A stretch of DNA of 64,000 bases from Edaphobacter bradus (GCF_025685645.1 NZ_JAGSYF010000004.1:124001-188000), one strand, 5' to 3'; shown: positions 26,303 through 35,409, counted from the stretch's first letter. Numbers and translations are program-made. The notes: a model not told the origin generated them from the sequence alone.

Positions 26303-26863
26303 ATGTCGATTCCCGCTACGCAGATGCGCCCGGGCATGATTATCAAGTTCAAGGACGACCTTCACCTCGTCTTCTCCGTGGAGCATCGCACGCCCGGTAA
26401 CCTCCGTGCGTTCATCCAGGCCAAGCTCCGCAATATCCGCACCGGCGCGATGTTCGTCGAGCGCTTCCGCTCGCCGGACCCCATCGAGCGCGTCGTCGTG
26501 GACGAGGTCAAGATGGAGTTCCTCTACAACGACGGGGATGACTACTACTTCATGGACATGGAGAGCTTCGAACAGACGCACCTCAAGCGCGAGACGCTCG
26601 GCGACGCGGTGGACTATCTGCTGCCGAACCTGACCATCGCCGTGAGCTTCCACGACGGCAAGGCCGTAGGCATTGAACTGCCCGGCGTCGTCGAGATGAC
26701 GGTGGTCGAGACCGAGCCGGGCATCAAGTCGGCGACGGCGTCCTCCGTCACCAAGCCTGCCAAGCTCGAGACCGGGCTGGTCGTGCAGGTTCCGCCGTTC
26801 ATCAACGAGGGCGAGAAGATCCGCGTCGATACCGCCGAAGGCGCGTACATGAGCCGGGCGTAA
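26303..26863 (+). CDS. efp: Translation elongation factor P
   Basis: Helps ribosomes stalled at consecutive prolines. The 186-residue protein has the KOW-like N domain and two OB domains, with the family sequence ending VQVPPFINEGEKIRVDTAEGAY. AGGGG is eight bases before the ATG at 26303, and the start MSIPATQMRPGMIIK fits the family; a frame open upstream to 26228 is not needed. The loop that in E. coli is PGKGQAF, with the modified Lys34, reads PGNLRAF here, so residue 33 is Asn (codon 26399-26401) and an Arg lies two positions on. No epmA, epmB or earP-like modification gene is in the window. Confidence 0.96.
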   Translation: MSIPATQMRPGMIIKFKDDLHLVFSVEHRTPGNLRAFIQAKLRNIRTGAMFVERFRSPDPIERVVVDEVKMEFLYNDGDDYYFMDMESFEQTHLKRETLGDAVDYLLPNLTIAVSFHDGKAVGIELPGVVEMTVVETEPGIKSATASSVTKPAKLETGLVVQVPPFINEGEKIRVDTAEGAYMSRA

Positions 26864-26887
26864 CGATTCGCAGAGGAATCACATACA

Positions 26888-26911
26888 GAGGCAGAGTGAC
26901 AACTCTGCCTC
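26888..26911 (+). terminator. Hairpin after efp
   Basis: A perfect ten-base stem (GAGGCAGAGT at 26888-26897, ACTCTGCCTC at 26902-26911) with a GACA loop lies between efp and acyP. Only a short pyrimidine run (TTCGCCTCTC) follows, so termination may be partial. Confidence 0.55.
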
Positions 26912-26971
26912 TTCGCCTCTCATCAGCAGATTCTTGCAAGGCGAAAGTCGCTCTGCGACACTGAGGACTCC

Positions 26972-27253
26972 ATGGTCTGCCATTACCTCGTCAAAGGCCG
27001 CGTTCAGGGCGTCGGATTCCGCTGGTTTGTGCAGCAGGAGGCCGCGGAGATTGGCCTGCGTGGCTGGGTGCGAAATACGGACGACGGCCATGTTGAGGTG
27101 GTCGCTGCCGGCAGCCCCGAGGATATAGCCGACCTGAAAGCCGCGCTCAGGAAGGGATCGCGAGGCAGCCGTGTGGACGCTGTCATTGAACATGAATTGA
27201 CCGATAGCGAAGGCGAGAAACTCGGTCCATTTGAGATTGAAGGAGCCTGGTAA
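26972..27253 (+). CDS. acyP: Acylphosphatase
   Basis: Small enzyme of 93 residues that hydrolyses acyl phosphates such as carbamoyl or acetyl phosphate. It has the full signature: GRVQGVGFRWFVQQEA near the N-terminus, containing the phosphate-binding loop and catalytic Arg, and GWVRNTDDGHVEV (about residues 34-46) with the catalytic Asn. The C-terminal FEIEGAW strand completes the fold. It lies six bases upstream of apt, so the two are probably co-transcribed. Its metabolic role in bacteria is generally not settled. Confidence 0.95.
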   Translation: MVCHYLVKGRVQGVGFRWFVQQEAAEIGLRGWVRNTDDGHVEVVAAGSPEDIADLKAALRKGSRGSRVDAVIEHELTDSEGEKLGPFEIEGAW

Positions 27254-27259
27254 GAACGA

Positions 27260-27799
27260 ATGTCGACCCCGATCAACTGCGATTCCCTCAAGCCGCTCAT
27301 CAGGACAGTTCCGGATTTTCCCAAGCCAGGCATCCTGTTCTACGACATCACGACATTGCTCAAGGACAAGACCGGCTTCGCGCAGCTGATTGATGTCTTC
27401 GCCGCCTACTACATCGGCAAGGAGATCGACCTTGTGCTGGGCATCGAGGCGCGCGGCTTCATCTTTGGCCCCGCTCTGGCTTACCGTCTCAATGCCGGGT
27501 TTGTGCCGGTGCGCAAGCCGAAGAAGCTGCCCGCAGCAACTGCACGAGTGAGCTACGACCTCGAGTACGGCACAGATTCACTGGAAATTCATCTGGACGC
27601 GATTCAGCCCGGTCAGCGCGTGATCATCGTCGATGACCTGCTGGCGACCGGCGGAACGATGCAAGCGACCGTGCAGCTAGTCAGGCAGCTTGGAGGCGTC
27701 ATCGCCGGTCTGGGATTTGCGATCGAGCTAGACTTTCTGAAGGGCCGTGCGAAGTTTCCCGAGTACGACGTATTCAGCCTTTTGCACTACGACGAGTAG
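27260..27799 (+). CDS. apt: Adenine phosphoribosyltransferase
   Basis: Salvages adenine with PRPP to give AMP, cytosolic. The 179-residue length is normal. Family marks are the N-terminal [21 protein letters not shown], the [13 protein letters not shown] segment, the [10 protein letters not shown] loop and the PRPP-binding motif [14 protein letters not shown] (about residues 117-130). It follows acyP by six bases. Its stop is five bases from the end of a convergent small gene, so no room remains for a terminator between the coding regions. Confidence 0.96.
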   Translation: MSTPINCDSLKPLIRTVPDFPKPGILFYDITTLLKDKTGFAQLIDVFAAYYIGKEIDLVLGIEARGFIFGPALAYRLNAGFVPVRKPKKLPAATARVSYDLEYGTDSLEIHLDAIQPGQRVIIVDDLLATGGTMQATVQLVRQLGGVIAGLGFAIELDFLKGRAKFPEYDVFSLLHYDE

Positions 27800-27803
27800 A
27801 GAC

Positions 27804-28070
27804 TCAAGCGGCCGTCTCGGTAATGCGGAGGCGGTCTTCCGGTGCGAGGTAGCCTTTGCGGCGGAACCAGTCTTCCATGCCTGTCTGCAGCCGCTCGAGC
27901 GGAACGCGATAGCCGGCTTCGAGAACGCCGTCCTCAACTGGCAGAGTATCGTCAAAGACCGCGTCGTTGGTGAAGTTCCGCATAGCAAAGCTATCGATCC
28001 ACTTGATGGGGCACCGCTCGGCGCTGCCCGAAAGATCAACGCGTTCAACCACAAGACGGCGCGCAAACAT
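27804..28070 (-). CDS. Small hypothetical protein downstream of the lactonase
   Basis: An 88-residue soluble protein of unknown function, with no signal peptide or membrane segment. It has aromatic and acidic residues (KWIDSF, GMEDWFRRKGYLAPEDR) and looks like a small folded domain. The start is five bases after the lactonase stop on the same strand, consistent with translation from the same message, and a GAGAG sequence lies just before the ATG. No family was recognised; the assignment as coding rests on position and amino-acid composition. Confidence 0.6.
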   Translation of the reverse strand: MFARRLVVERVDLSGSAERCPIKWIDSFAMRNFTNDAVFDDTLPVEDGVLEAGYRVPLERLQTGMEDWFRRKGYLAPEDRLRITETAA

Positions 28071-28075
28071 AGCTC

Positions 28076-29284
28076 TCAGGCGAAGAGACTGAACATGGGT
28101 GAGTCGACGTTGACTGTCTGAACGGGCCCGGTAAGCTGCCCCGAGCCAGGATCGCGGCGGAAGACTGTCACCGTAGCCGAGTTCTGATTGCCGCAGAGGA
28201 TCCAGCGCCCCGTCTGGTCCATCACAAAGTGGCGCGGTGTCTTGCCTCCGCAGGCGATGCGCTGCACGACTGACAGTGAGCCGTCCTTGGGACGGATGGC
28301 GAAGACGACAAGCGTGTCCTCGCCGCGGTTGCTGGCGTAGAGAAAGCTCCCGTCCGGAGAGACCGCGACTTCAGAGCCTGTGTTCTTCCCCGTAAAGTCC
28401 GGAGCCACCGTGCTGATGTGGAAGTTCGCGTTCACCAGCAGTCCCTTGGGGGTGTCGGTGGACTGCGTCGTCGACCACAGATAGTGGTCGATCGTGGAAT
28501 CGAGCTCGCAGATGCCGTAGACCCAGCGACAGTTGGGATGGAACGCGACATGGCGCGTGCCGGAACCGGGACGGTTGTTGCGAAAGAGATACGGATCGCT
28601 TGTGGCCAGTTGCGCGGTTCGGGGATCGATCGAGAAGACGGCAATGTCGTCAGAACCAAGATCACTTGCCAGCAGAAATCGGTTGTCGGGCGAGATCGTG
28701 GCGGAATGGACGTGGGGCCCATCTTGTCGCGCTGCGTTCGGACCACGCTTGCCGAACTTCGAGGCATGAAAGTCGATGCGGTCGACCGGTTGACTCAGCG
28801 TGCCGTCGGGCGCAATCCGGTAGGACGCAAGCGTACCCCCGGAATAGTTCGCTACAAATGCGGATTTTCCGGTCGAGTCGACGGAGACGTAGCAGGGACC
28901 GGCGCCACCGGAGGGAACCTGCCCAATCTGCCGAAGCGCTCCTGTCTTCGGATCCATGGCGAAGGTCGTGACAGCATCGCTTGAGTCGTTCGTCTCGTTC
29001 ACTGCATAAAGAAAGCGGCGTCCGCTCTGGGAGATTGGCGCGAGAGCAAGGTAGGAGGGCCGCGGCGTAACTGCCGCAAGGGTAGGAGGTGTAAGGTGGC
29101 CGCTTGCAGGATCGAATCGCGACTGATAGATCCCCTTGCTGACTCCTTTGCTCGTGTCGGTTCCAAAGTAGACAAAGACGGGGGCCGGAGGTGCAGGCGG
29201 CTTTTTCCTGAAGGGGAAAGCCGCGTCATGCATTACGGCGGCGAAGGCCGGAAACGTGACGAGGAATCGGCGGCGCGTGAGCAT
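28076..29284 (-). CDS. Lactonase family protein (6-phosphogluconolactonase-like beta-propeller)
   Basis: A 402-residue seven-bladed beta-propeller of the Pgl/YbhE lactonase family. Blade motifs repeat through the protein: FVYFGTDTSKGVSKGIY, FVANYSGGTLASYRI, DLGSDDIAVFSID, LYASNRGEDTLVVFAI and WILCGNQNSATVTVF. The N-terminus TRRRFLVTFPAFAAV looks like a Tat-type export signal, unlike the cytosolic E. coli enzyme, so it may act in the periplasm on other lactones. An 88-residue gene follows five bases downstream, and a 143-residue gene lies 19 bases upstream; the three may form an operon. Confidence 0.88.
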   Translation of the reverse strand: MLTRRRFLVTFPAFAAVMHDAAFPFRKKPPAPPAPVFVYFGTDTSKGVSKGIYQSRFDPASGHLTPPTLAAVTPRPSYLALAPISQSGRRFLYAVNETNDSSDAVTTFAMDPKTGALRQIGQVPSGGAGPCYVSVDSTGKSAFVANYSGGTLASYRIAPDGTLSQPVDRIDFHASKFGKRGPNAARQDGPHVHSATISPDNRFLLASDLGSDDIAVFSIDPRTAQLATSDPYLFRNNRPGSGTRHVAFHPNCRWVYGICELDSTIDHYLWSTTQSTDTPKGLLVNANFHISTVAPDFTGKNTGSEVAVSPDGSFLYASNRGEDTLVVFAIRPKDGSLSVVQRIACGGKTPRHFVMDQTGRWILCGNQNSATVTVFRRDPGSGQLTGPVQTVNVDSPMFSLFA

Positions 29285-29303
29285 CAGGAGGGTCTCTCGC
29301 TGG

Positions 29304-29735
29304 TTAAGCTGGTTCGCCTGGCAGGTGAATCGACATCTCGTCTTCAGGACGAATGTCCGCGTTGATCACGGGAAGGCTGGGGAGCTTGGTCGTGTGGCCG
29401 GCCTCGTGAACGACGGCATCGGCGTGCTCCAGGACCTCATCGACCGTCATGGTGTACATCTCGCGCCCGTTGTCGTAGCCGGATTCGATGGCGTGCTTCA
29501 GGTAGCGGCCTGCGGCCTGTGCAGCCAGGTAGTCAGTGATGACGTGGCCTGTGCGGCGCTTCTGCTCGACCCATGCTGCATTCGGCATGGCAATCCACAC
29601 CGGCTTGTCGTTGACGGAGAAGCGGATATCGGTCGCGTCGGCATGGCGGGTTGCGATGGCAACGATCGTCCCCTTCCAGGAACAGTGAAGCTGCTCCCCG
29701 GTCCAGCGGTCAGTCACTTCGAAGTCTTCATACAT
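29304..29735 (-). CDS. Conserved-looking hypothetical protein
   Basis: A 143-residue soluble protein of unknown function. The first half reads as beta strands with WTGEQLHCSWKGTIVAIATR and DIRFSVNDKPVWIAMP; the second half is helical (TDYLAAQAAGRYLKHAIESGYDNG), then an acidic tail ending HLPGEPA. No motif I know is present. It lies 19 bases upstream of the lactonase gene on the same strand and is divergent from the multicopper oxidase. Confidence 0.7.
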   Translation of the reverse strand: MYEDFEVTDRWTGEQLHCSWKGTIVAIATRHADATDIRFSVNDKPVWIAMPNAAWVEQKRRTGHVITDYLAAQAAGRYLKHAIESGYDNGREMYTMTVDEVLEHADAVVHEAGHTTKLPSLPVINADIRPEDEMSIHLPGEPA

Positions 29736-29848
29736 AGCAACTCTAGCTTAGTTGTATTGGGGAGGGATGGGCAAGGCGGGCCTCGGTGTCCCCGGCGGGC
29801 TATTCTTCCACTACGGCAAAAATCGTCTGGGCCGTAACGAGGAGTTTT

Positions 29849-31354
29849 ATGTCGCCACCTGCATATTCCCGAAGGGACTTTCTTAAAGCCGCGGGAATCA
29901 TCGCCGGAGGCCCTCTGCTGCCTCATGCGAGCTTCTGCCAATCGATCACCGATGCCGCGAAGGGATCTGTTCCACTCAACGACGGCCCCGCTGACTATGC
30001 TCTAACGATTGCAACGACGCCAGTTGAGCTTGCCTCCAACCGCATCCTCTCGACGAAGACCTATAGCGGTCAGTTCCCCGGTCCGCTCCTCCGCCTTAAG
30101 GAAGGGCAGAAAGTGACGATCGATGTTCACAACCAGACGGACACACCGGAGCAGTTGCACTGGCATGGTCAGTTCGTCTCTGGAGACGTGGACGGCGCTG
30201 CAGAGGAGGGAACTCCATTTATCCCCCCCCATGGCAGCCGCCGCATCACGTTCACCCCTGGGCCTTCGGGTCTTCGCTTCTACCACACGCACGTGCGCGC
30301 AGGAGCAGACCTGAACGCAGGCCAATACAGCGGGCTGGTCGGGCCTGTCTACATCGAACCAAGGGACAATCCAGGCGCGTACGACCGCGAGGTTTTTCTG
30401 ACCATGAAGGAATTTCAGCCTGCGTTGAGCCGCGGCGGCGACATGGCGATGGACTTTTTGTCACCCGCAGCCGTCGTCAAAGAACTCAAAGATAGAGGCG
30501 AACAGGCGATGAACGCGTCCCTTGCGAAGGGCGCGGCCCATGGCTTCGAGGTCGGTTATGACGCGTTCACGATCAACGGCAGAATGCTCGGCCATGGCGA
30601 GCCTATCCGGGTGAAACAGGGCGAGCGAGTGCTGTTCCATGTGTTGAATGGAAGCGCTGGAGAGATACGCAGTCTCGCACTGCCGGGCCACAGCTTCACG
30701 ATTGTTGCGATGGACGGCAACCGGCTTCCCAGGCCAGTCCGCGTGCCAGGGTTGTGGCTCGGAACGGCGGAACGCATCTCAGCCATCGTTGAAATGAACC
30801 ACCCCGGCGTCTGGGTGATGGGTGATCTCTCAGACGATGACCGTCATCACGGCATGGGGATCGTAGTCGAGTACGCCGGATACAAGGGGAAGCCGCAGTG
30901 GGTCGCTCCCAGGCCATTCAAATGGAACTACGCGCACTTCGGCGTTCCAACTGACTCTGTGATCGAGCCGGACGAGACCTTCAACATGCTCTTCGAAAAG
31001 CAGAACGCCGCCGCGGACGGATTCAATCTCTGGACGATCAATGGCGTTGCATATCCCTCTGCCCAGATGATGGCTCCGGCGTTATTTCACGTGCGCGAAG
31101 GCAAACGGTATCGTCTGAGGATGCGTAATGCCAGTGACGATATCCACCCGATTCACCTGCATCGGCACAGCTTCGAGCTGAGACGCATCTCAGGACAACC
31201 CAGCTCGGGCGTGATGAAGGACGTCGTGATGGTCGGAGGCTTCCAGGAGGTTGAGGTCGATTTTGTAGCCAACAATCCCGGGCCGACTCTCTTCCACTGC
31301 CACCAGCAGCTGCACATGGATTTCGGTTTCATGGCGCTGTTCGACTACACCTAG
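29849..31354 (+). CDS. Tat-exported multicopper oxidase (laccase-like)
   Basis: A 501-residue periplasmic multicopper oxidase. The twin-arginine signal is SRRDFLKAAGIIAGG (residues 7-21). The three cupredoxin domains carry all copper motifs: HWHG (about 107), YHTHVRAG (about 149), HPIHLHRHSF (about 438) and HCHQQLH (about 484). After the type 1 His, the residue at the axial position is Phe (MDFGF) where many bacterial enzymes have Met, so a high-potential site is likely. GAGGAG lies five bases before the ATG at 29849. The enzyme probably oxidises phenols or metal ions; no Met-rich copper-binding insert as in CueO was seen. It is divergent from the 143-residue gene. Confidence 0.93.
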   Translation: MSPPAYSRRDFLKAAGIIAGGPLLPHASFCQSITDAAKGSVPLNDGPADYALTIATTPVELASNRILSTKTYSGQFPGPLLRLKEGQKVTIDVHNQTDTPEQLHWHGQFVSGDVDGAAEEGTPFIPPHGSRRITFTPGPSGLRFYHTHVRAGADLNAGQYSGLVGPVYIEPRDNPGAYDREVFLTMKEFQPALSRGGDMAMDFLSPAAVVKELKDRGEQAMNASLAKGAAHGFEVGYDAFTINGRMLGHGEPIRVKQGERVLFHVLNGSAGEIRSLALPGHSFTIVAMDGNRLPRPVRVPGLWLGTAERISAIVEMNHPGVWVMGDLSDDDRHHGMGIVVEYAGYKGKPQWVAPRPFKWNYAHFGVPTDSVIEPDETFNMLFEKQNAAADGFNLWTINGVAYPSAQMMAPALFHVREGKRYRLRMRNASDDIHPIHLHRHSFELRRISGQPSSGVMKDVVMVGGFQEVEVDFVANNPGPTLFHCHQQLHMDFGFMALFDYT

Positions 31355-31374
31355 CCAATCTTCCCAAGAGCTCC

Positions 31375-31635
31375 GATTTCCCACAGAAATCCTTGTCAAG
31401 CCCCAAAATCACTTAATTCGTTCAAAACAAAAAGGATTACAAGTGGCATGATAGTTTCCGTGGTTTGCTAAACTAGAAGTAGCAAAGAAACAGAGCCTCG
31501 GCACAGCCGGGGCTCTATCTTTTTCTGACAACTCATCTGCAATGAATACTTTAGGAGGAATAGCCGCAAAAAAGCTGTACTTCACGGTATAAGTCCAAAC
31601 CTAAACAACCTATTATGAATATTTTGCGCAAATTG
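31375..31635 (+). repeat. Dispersed element, copy C (full length)
   Basis: A full copy lies between the multicopper oxidase and ftsK. Left part: TTTCCCACAGAAATCC, GTCAAGCCCC, GTGGCATGATAGTTTCC and TTTGCTAAACTAGAAG (box TAAACT at 31469-31474). Hairpin: GAGCCTCGG (31493-31501) pairs with CCGGGGCTC (31507-31515) with one T-G wobble, then TATCTTTTTC. Right part: AATACTTT and, near the end, GAATATTTTGCGCAAA, matching copy B's GAATACTTTGCGCAAA. Confidence 0.85.
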
Positions 31636-31650
31636 CACGGGTGTGGGAGT

Positions 31651-34314
31651 CTACCGCATTGCCGCATCCACCTCGCTGATCCAGTTCGGAGACTTCAGCA
31701 GTTCGCGCGGCTTCGAGCCATCGGCAGGACCCACTAAGCCGTCGTTGTACATCATGTCGATCAGGTGGGCGGCGCGCCCATAGCCGATGCGCAGCCTCCG
31801 CTGCAGCAGGGAAGTGCTTGCCTTGCCGAACTCGAAGACGAGGCGCACAGCGTCGTCGTACATGGGGTCGTCGGCCTCGCCTTCTGAGTTGCCGTCGATC
31901 TCCTTGCCGGCTTCATCCTTCGGGCCTTCGAGGAAGCCGTGGACGTACTCGGCCTCGCCCTGCGCCTTCCAGAACTCGGTTACAGCGGCGATCTCTTTCT
32001 CCGTGACAAAGGGCGCGTGGACGCGCTGCACACGGCTCGTTCCCGGTGGCAGGTACAGCATGTCGCCGCGGCCCAGCAGGCTCTCGGCGCCGTTCGAGTC
32101 GATGATGGTGCGCGAGTCAACCTTGGTGGCGAGGCGGAAGCTCATGCGCGTCGGTACGTTGGCCTTGATGAGGCCCGTGATCACGTCCACCGAAGGCCGC
32201 TGCGTCGCCAGCACCAGGTGGATGCCGACGGCGCGAGCCATCTGCGCGAGCCGCGTGATCGCCTCTTCCACGTTGGCGCGGTCGAGCATCATCAGGTCGG
32301 CCAGCTCGTCGATGACGATAATGATGTAGGGCAGCGGCTCCTGGTTGACATCCTCGAAGAGGTGTCCGCTGCCGCTGTCGAAGAGCTTGTTGAACTGGTC
32401 GATGTTGCGGACGTGGTTCGCCGCCAGCAGTTTCAGACGCCGCTCCATCTCGCGCACAGCGTTCCTGAGCGCGTTGGCCGCAAGCTTCGCTTCGGTGATG
32501 ATCGGCGTGAAGAGGTGCGGGATGCCCTCGTACATGCCTAGCTCGACGCGCTTGGGATCGACGAGGATCATGCGGACCTGCTCGGGCGTCGACTTGAACA
32601 GCACGCTCATAATCATCGCGTTGATCGCGACCGATTTACCCGATCCTGTGGAACCTGCAATGAGAACGTGCGGCATCGCAGCGAGATCGGCCGTTACGAT
32701 GCGGCCGTTGATGTCCTTGCCCAACGCGATCGGCAGCCGCGACTTCGACTGCGCGAAGCTCTCGCATTCGACAACGTCGCGCAGCCAGATCGTCTCGCGC
32801 TCACTGTTCGGAACCTGGATGCCGACCGTGCTCTTGCCCGCCATGCGCTCGATCAGGATGCTCTCGGCGGCCATGGCCAGACAGAGGTCGTCGGCCAGTC
32901 CGGTGACGCGCGCGTACTTCACGCCCGCGTCCGGCTTGAACTCGAAGGTCGTCACGACTGGGCCGGGGTTGATCTGCGTCACCTGCCCATCGACGTCGAA
33001 CTCGGCGCACTTCTCCACCAGCACACGGGCCTCTTCGCGCAGTTCGTCCTCGCGCACGGTAGACTGCTCGTCGCTGTGGTAGAGCAGGGAAGAAGGCGGC
33101 AGCTTGTAGCCGCGAATGCTCTTGGGAGTAATTGCAACTGCCTTGATGTCCGCATCCGCGCGCTTGCCGAAGGAGATCCCATCCTCGGGTGCTGGGGCCG
33201 GTGCTGCGCCCGGTCTCATCTCGACAAGCTTCCTGGTCATACGCTGCTCTGGCTCTACAGCAGGCAGCGGAGGCTCCGGCTCGTCGTCTGCGCGCAGGTG
33301 GAAACCATGATCGTGGAAGTTCGAAGTATCGTCGATTGCGCGCACAGGAGCCGCAGCCTTTGCCAGCGCGTCGGCAAACGGAGCTGCCGCGGCGGTCGCT
33401 GTTCTCAGCGGCGTCACTGGAGGAGCATCCACCAGCGTCCGCGGCATGGCGTGCCACACGGAGGCGTCTCCGTCATGCGCGGCGGCCTCCTCTTCAGGCG
33501 TCATCTGGATCGGCTTCGTAATCTTCCTGCGGCCAAGCCAGCCGAAGAGACCTCCCAGCAGCGTCGAACTCCGCCGCTGAGCGTCTGCGTCAGCCTCGGC
33601 AGCCTTCTGCTCGGCAAGCTCGCGCGCCTGTTGCGCCTTCAGTTCGGCTCGCTCCCGCTTGCTGGTGAAGGCCTCAGCCGCATCAACCTCTGCGCCGCGA
33701 CGGCTCGCGCGCCACTGCGACCAGCGGTCCCACATCCGCGCCAGGAAGCCGAAGCGCATCGTCGCCCACTCGCGCGCCGTATTGAAGGTGAAGGTCGTAG
33801 CCAGATAGAGCGACAGCGCAACCATCAGCGCCAGCACGATCGACGCGCCGGGCAAGTTGAGGTAGTGCACCATGACATCGGCGAGCAGGCGGCCAGTCGT
33901 GCCAGCAATTGGAAGAGCTCCACGCCACAGGAGGTTCCCGGGCAGCAGCGCGATGGCGGCCGGTCCGAAGACAACCCACATCGCAAGACCCACCGACTTG
34001 GCAAGCGGCGATCCTGCGGGCCGCGAGCGCATCCAGCACAGCCCCAGCCGGCCAATCACCAATGGCAGAAAGAACGCAGCTATGCCGATCAACTGCAGCA
34101 TCGCGTCCGAGAGGTAAGCTCCCACGAGGCCGGTCCAGTTGTGCGCGGGACGGCCCACGGCATAGCCGCCCACGGTGTTGAACGAGCGGTCCGTCGGGGT
34201 ATAGCTCGACAGCGCCAGCAGCAGCAGGCTTGCCGCCACCAGCATCATCAGGCCGAGAATCTCGTTCAGTCGGCGGTGGCGGGTCGGTGCGGAGACAAGT
34301 CTTAGGGTCTTCAT
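31651..34314 (-). CDS. ftsK: DNA translocase FtsK/SpoIIIE
   Basis: Pumps chromosome DNA at the division septum and helps dimer resolution. The 887-residue protein has a basic N-terminus, about four membrane helices within the first 190 residues, a charged linker (about 200-400), and the motor. Walker A is GSTGSGKS (about residue 560), Walker B IIIVIDELADLMM, and QRPSVDVITGLIKANVP follows. The C-terminal gamma winged-helix that reads KOPS sites is present (FGKASTSLLQRRLRIGYGRAAHLID). The linker is short compared with E. coli FtsK. I start at the ATG at 34314, just before the first helix; the frame is open to 34518 but that part is Arg/Pro-rich and not family-like. Confidence 0.95.
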   Translation of the reverse strand: MKTLRLVSAPTRHRRLNEILGLMMLVAASLLLLALSSYTPTDRSFNTVGGYAVGRPAHNWTGLVGAYLSDAMLQLIGIAAFFLPLVIGRLGLCWMRSRPAGSPLAKSVGLAMWVVFGPAAIALLPGNLLWRGALPIAGTTGRLLADVMVHYLNLPGASIVLALMVALSLYLATTFTFNTAREWATMRFGFLARMWDRWSQWRASRRGAEVDAAEAFTSKRERAELKAQQARELAEQKAAEADADAQRRSSTLLGGLFGWLGRRKITKPIQMTPEEEAAAHDGDASVWHAMPRTLVDAPPVTPLRTATAAAAPFADALAKAAAPVRAIDDTSNFHDHGFHLRADDEPEPPLPAVEPEQRMTRKLVEMRPGAAPAPAPEDGISFGKRADADIKAVAITPKSIRGYKLPPSSLLYHSDEQSTVREDELREEARVLVEKCAEFDVDGQVTQINPGPVVTTFEFKPDAGVKYARVTGLADDLCLAMAAESILIERMAGKSTVGIQVPNSERETIWLRDVVECESFAQSKSRLPIALGKDINGRIVTADLAAMPHVLIAGSTGSGKSVAINAMIMSVLFKSTPEQVRMILVDPKRVELGMYEGIPHLFTPIITEAKLAANALRNAVREMERRLKLLAANHVRNIDQFNKLFDSGSGHLFEDVNQEPLPYIIIVIDELADLMMLDRANVEEAITRLAQMARAVGIHLVLATQRPSVDVITGLIKANVPTRMSFRLATKVDSRTIIDSNGAESLLGRGDMLYLPPGTSRVQRVHAPFVTEKEIAAVTEFWKAQGEAEYVHGFLEGPKDEAGKEIDGNSEGEADDPMYDDAVRLVFEFGKASTSLLQRRLRIGYGRAAHLIDMMYNDGLVGPADGSKPRELLKSPNWISEVDAAMR

Positions 34315-34474
34315 CAGGGGTAAGCGCAGCCTCTCTCGCGCCGGCGCAGGCCCTCTGCACACGGGCGGTCTACACCGAGGCCGAGAACCACCAGAGCACC
34401 TCCGATTATCCCAGACGGATCTCGTAACCCCGTCTGCTAAAAAGGGAAAACTCCCGGTAGGTATCCGGTTACAA

Positions 34475-34505
34475 ACCATCGGCCGGACCCGTGTGGGTCC
34501 GGCCG
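34475..34505 (-). terminator. Hairpin after uppP
   Basis: A perfect eleven-base GC-rich stem (34480-34490 with 34495-34505) with a GTGT loop lies 20 bases after the uppP stop. On the minus strand only a weak T tract (GGTTTGT) follows, so termination is likely but not certain. Confidence 0.6.
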
Positions 34506-34524
34506 CATCCCCTTGCAAATCTTC

Positions 34525-35409
34525 TTAGTAGCCGATGTGGTGTAGGTAGAAGACGGCCACAGAGGCCACCACGCAGTAGATCCCAAACAGATACCAGCGC
34601 CCCGCCTCAAGCCATGCGCTCAGCCACCTCAGCGCCACAAGCCCGGCGAAGAAGGCAAACACCGCGCCCAGCAGGCTTGTGACCACGCTGCCGTGCAGAT
34701 CGATCGGCGTCCCCGCCGCAGCAGCCTCGTGCGATGCCTTCAACAGCCGCAGCGCCTCGCGAGCGACGACCGGCGGAGTCAGCACCACGGCTAGCGCAAA
34801 GCTGAACCGTTCCGCCCGCTCCTTGCTCGCGCCCGTCAGCATGCCGGTCGAGATCGTCGCCCCCGAGCGCGAGAACCCGCGAAACGGCAGGCACAGCCCC
34901 TGCACGAAGCCCATCCATCCGGCCTGCCGCATCGTCACGCTGTCGCCGTAGAACTTCTGTTGCGCTGCGGCAAGGCGCCTCTCCATCAGTCCGGCGATCA
35001 GGATGAGAACTCCCGCCGCCAGCAGTGCCGGAGCAATCAACTCAAGATGGCTGAACAGGTCCTCGATCTGCGCCTTCGGTGCTCCCTTGAACACCGTCTT
35101 CTCAATTGCCTTCTGCAGAATGACGCCGATGATACCGGTCAGCAATGTCGCCCAGATTACGCGAATCGCAAATCGCTTGAAAGCATCCGAGCTTGCGAAG
35201 TACGTCCGCTTCCACTGGTTCCAGAAATACGCGATTACGGCGAACATCGTGCCCGTGTGCAGCATCACGAGCAGCAGCGTCATCTGTGGGGAGGAGGGAT
35301 CAAGCCCCATCAGCTTCTCCGCTACAACAACGTGGGCCGAACTCGAGACGGGCAACAGTTCTGCCAGTCCTTGCACAATCGCAAGCACAATGACTTTCAA
35401 AATAGGCAT
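34525..35409 (-). CDS. uppP: Undecaprenyl-diphosphate phosphatase
   Basis: Inner-membrane BacA/UppP enzyme of 294 residues that dephosphorylates undecaprenyl diphosphate for reuse in peptidoglycan synthesis, giving bacitracin tolerance. The two family regions are present: GLAELLPVSSSAHV (about residues 15-28), with the acidic residue of the E-x3-E region shifted to one Glu, and PFRGFSRSGATISTGM (about 165-180). About eight hydrophobic helices can be drawn. The ATG at 35409 gives a normal N-terminus. It is upstream of ftsK and separated from it by a hairpin. Confidence 0.94.
   Translation of the reverse strand: MPILKVIVLAIVQGLAELLPVSSSAHVVVAEKLMGLDPSSPQMTLLLVMLHTGTMFAVIAYFWNQWKRTYFASSDAFKRFAIRVIWATLLTGIIGVILQKAIEKTVFKGAPKAQIEDLFSHLELIAPALLAAGVLILIAGLMERRLAAAQQKFYGDSVTMRQAGWMGFVQGLCLPFRGFSRSGATISTGMLTGASKERAERFSFALAVVLTPPVVAREALRLLKASHEAAAAGTPIDLHGSVVTSLLGAVFAFFAGLVALRWLSAWLEAGRWYLFGIYCVVASVAVFYLHHIGY

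Noticed and set aside
32668..34305. A 545-codon plus-strand frame over ftsK
   Set aside because: It is rich in Arg/His/Gln/Leu, typical of antisense frames in high-GC DNA, and ftsK is unmistakable on the other strand.
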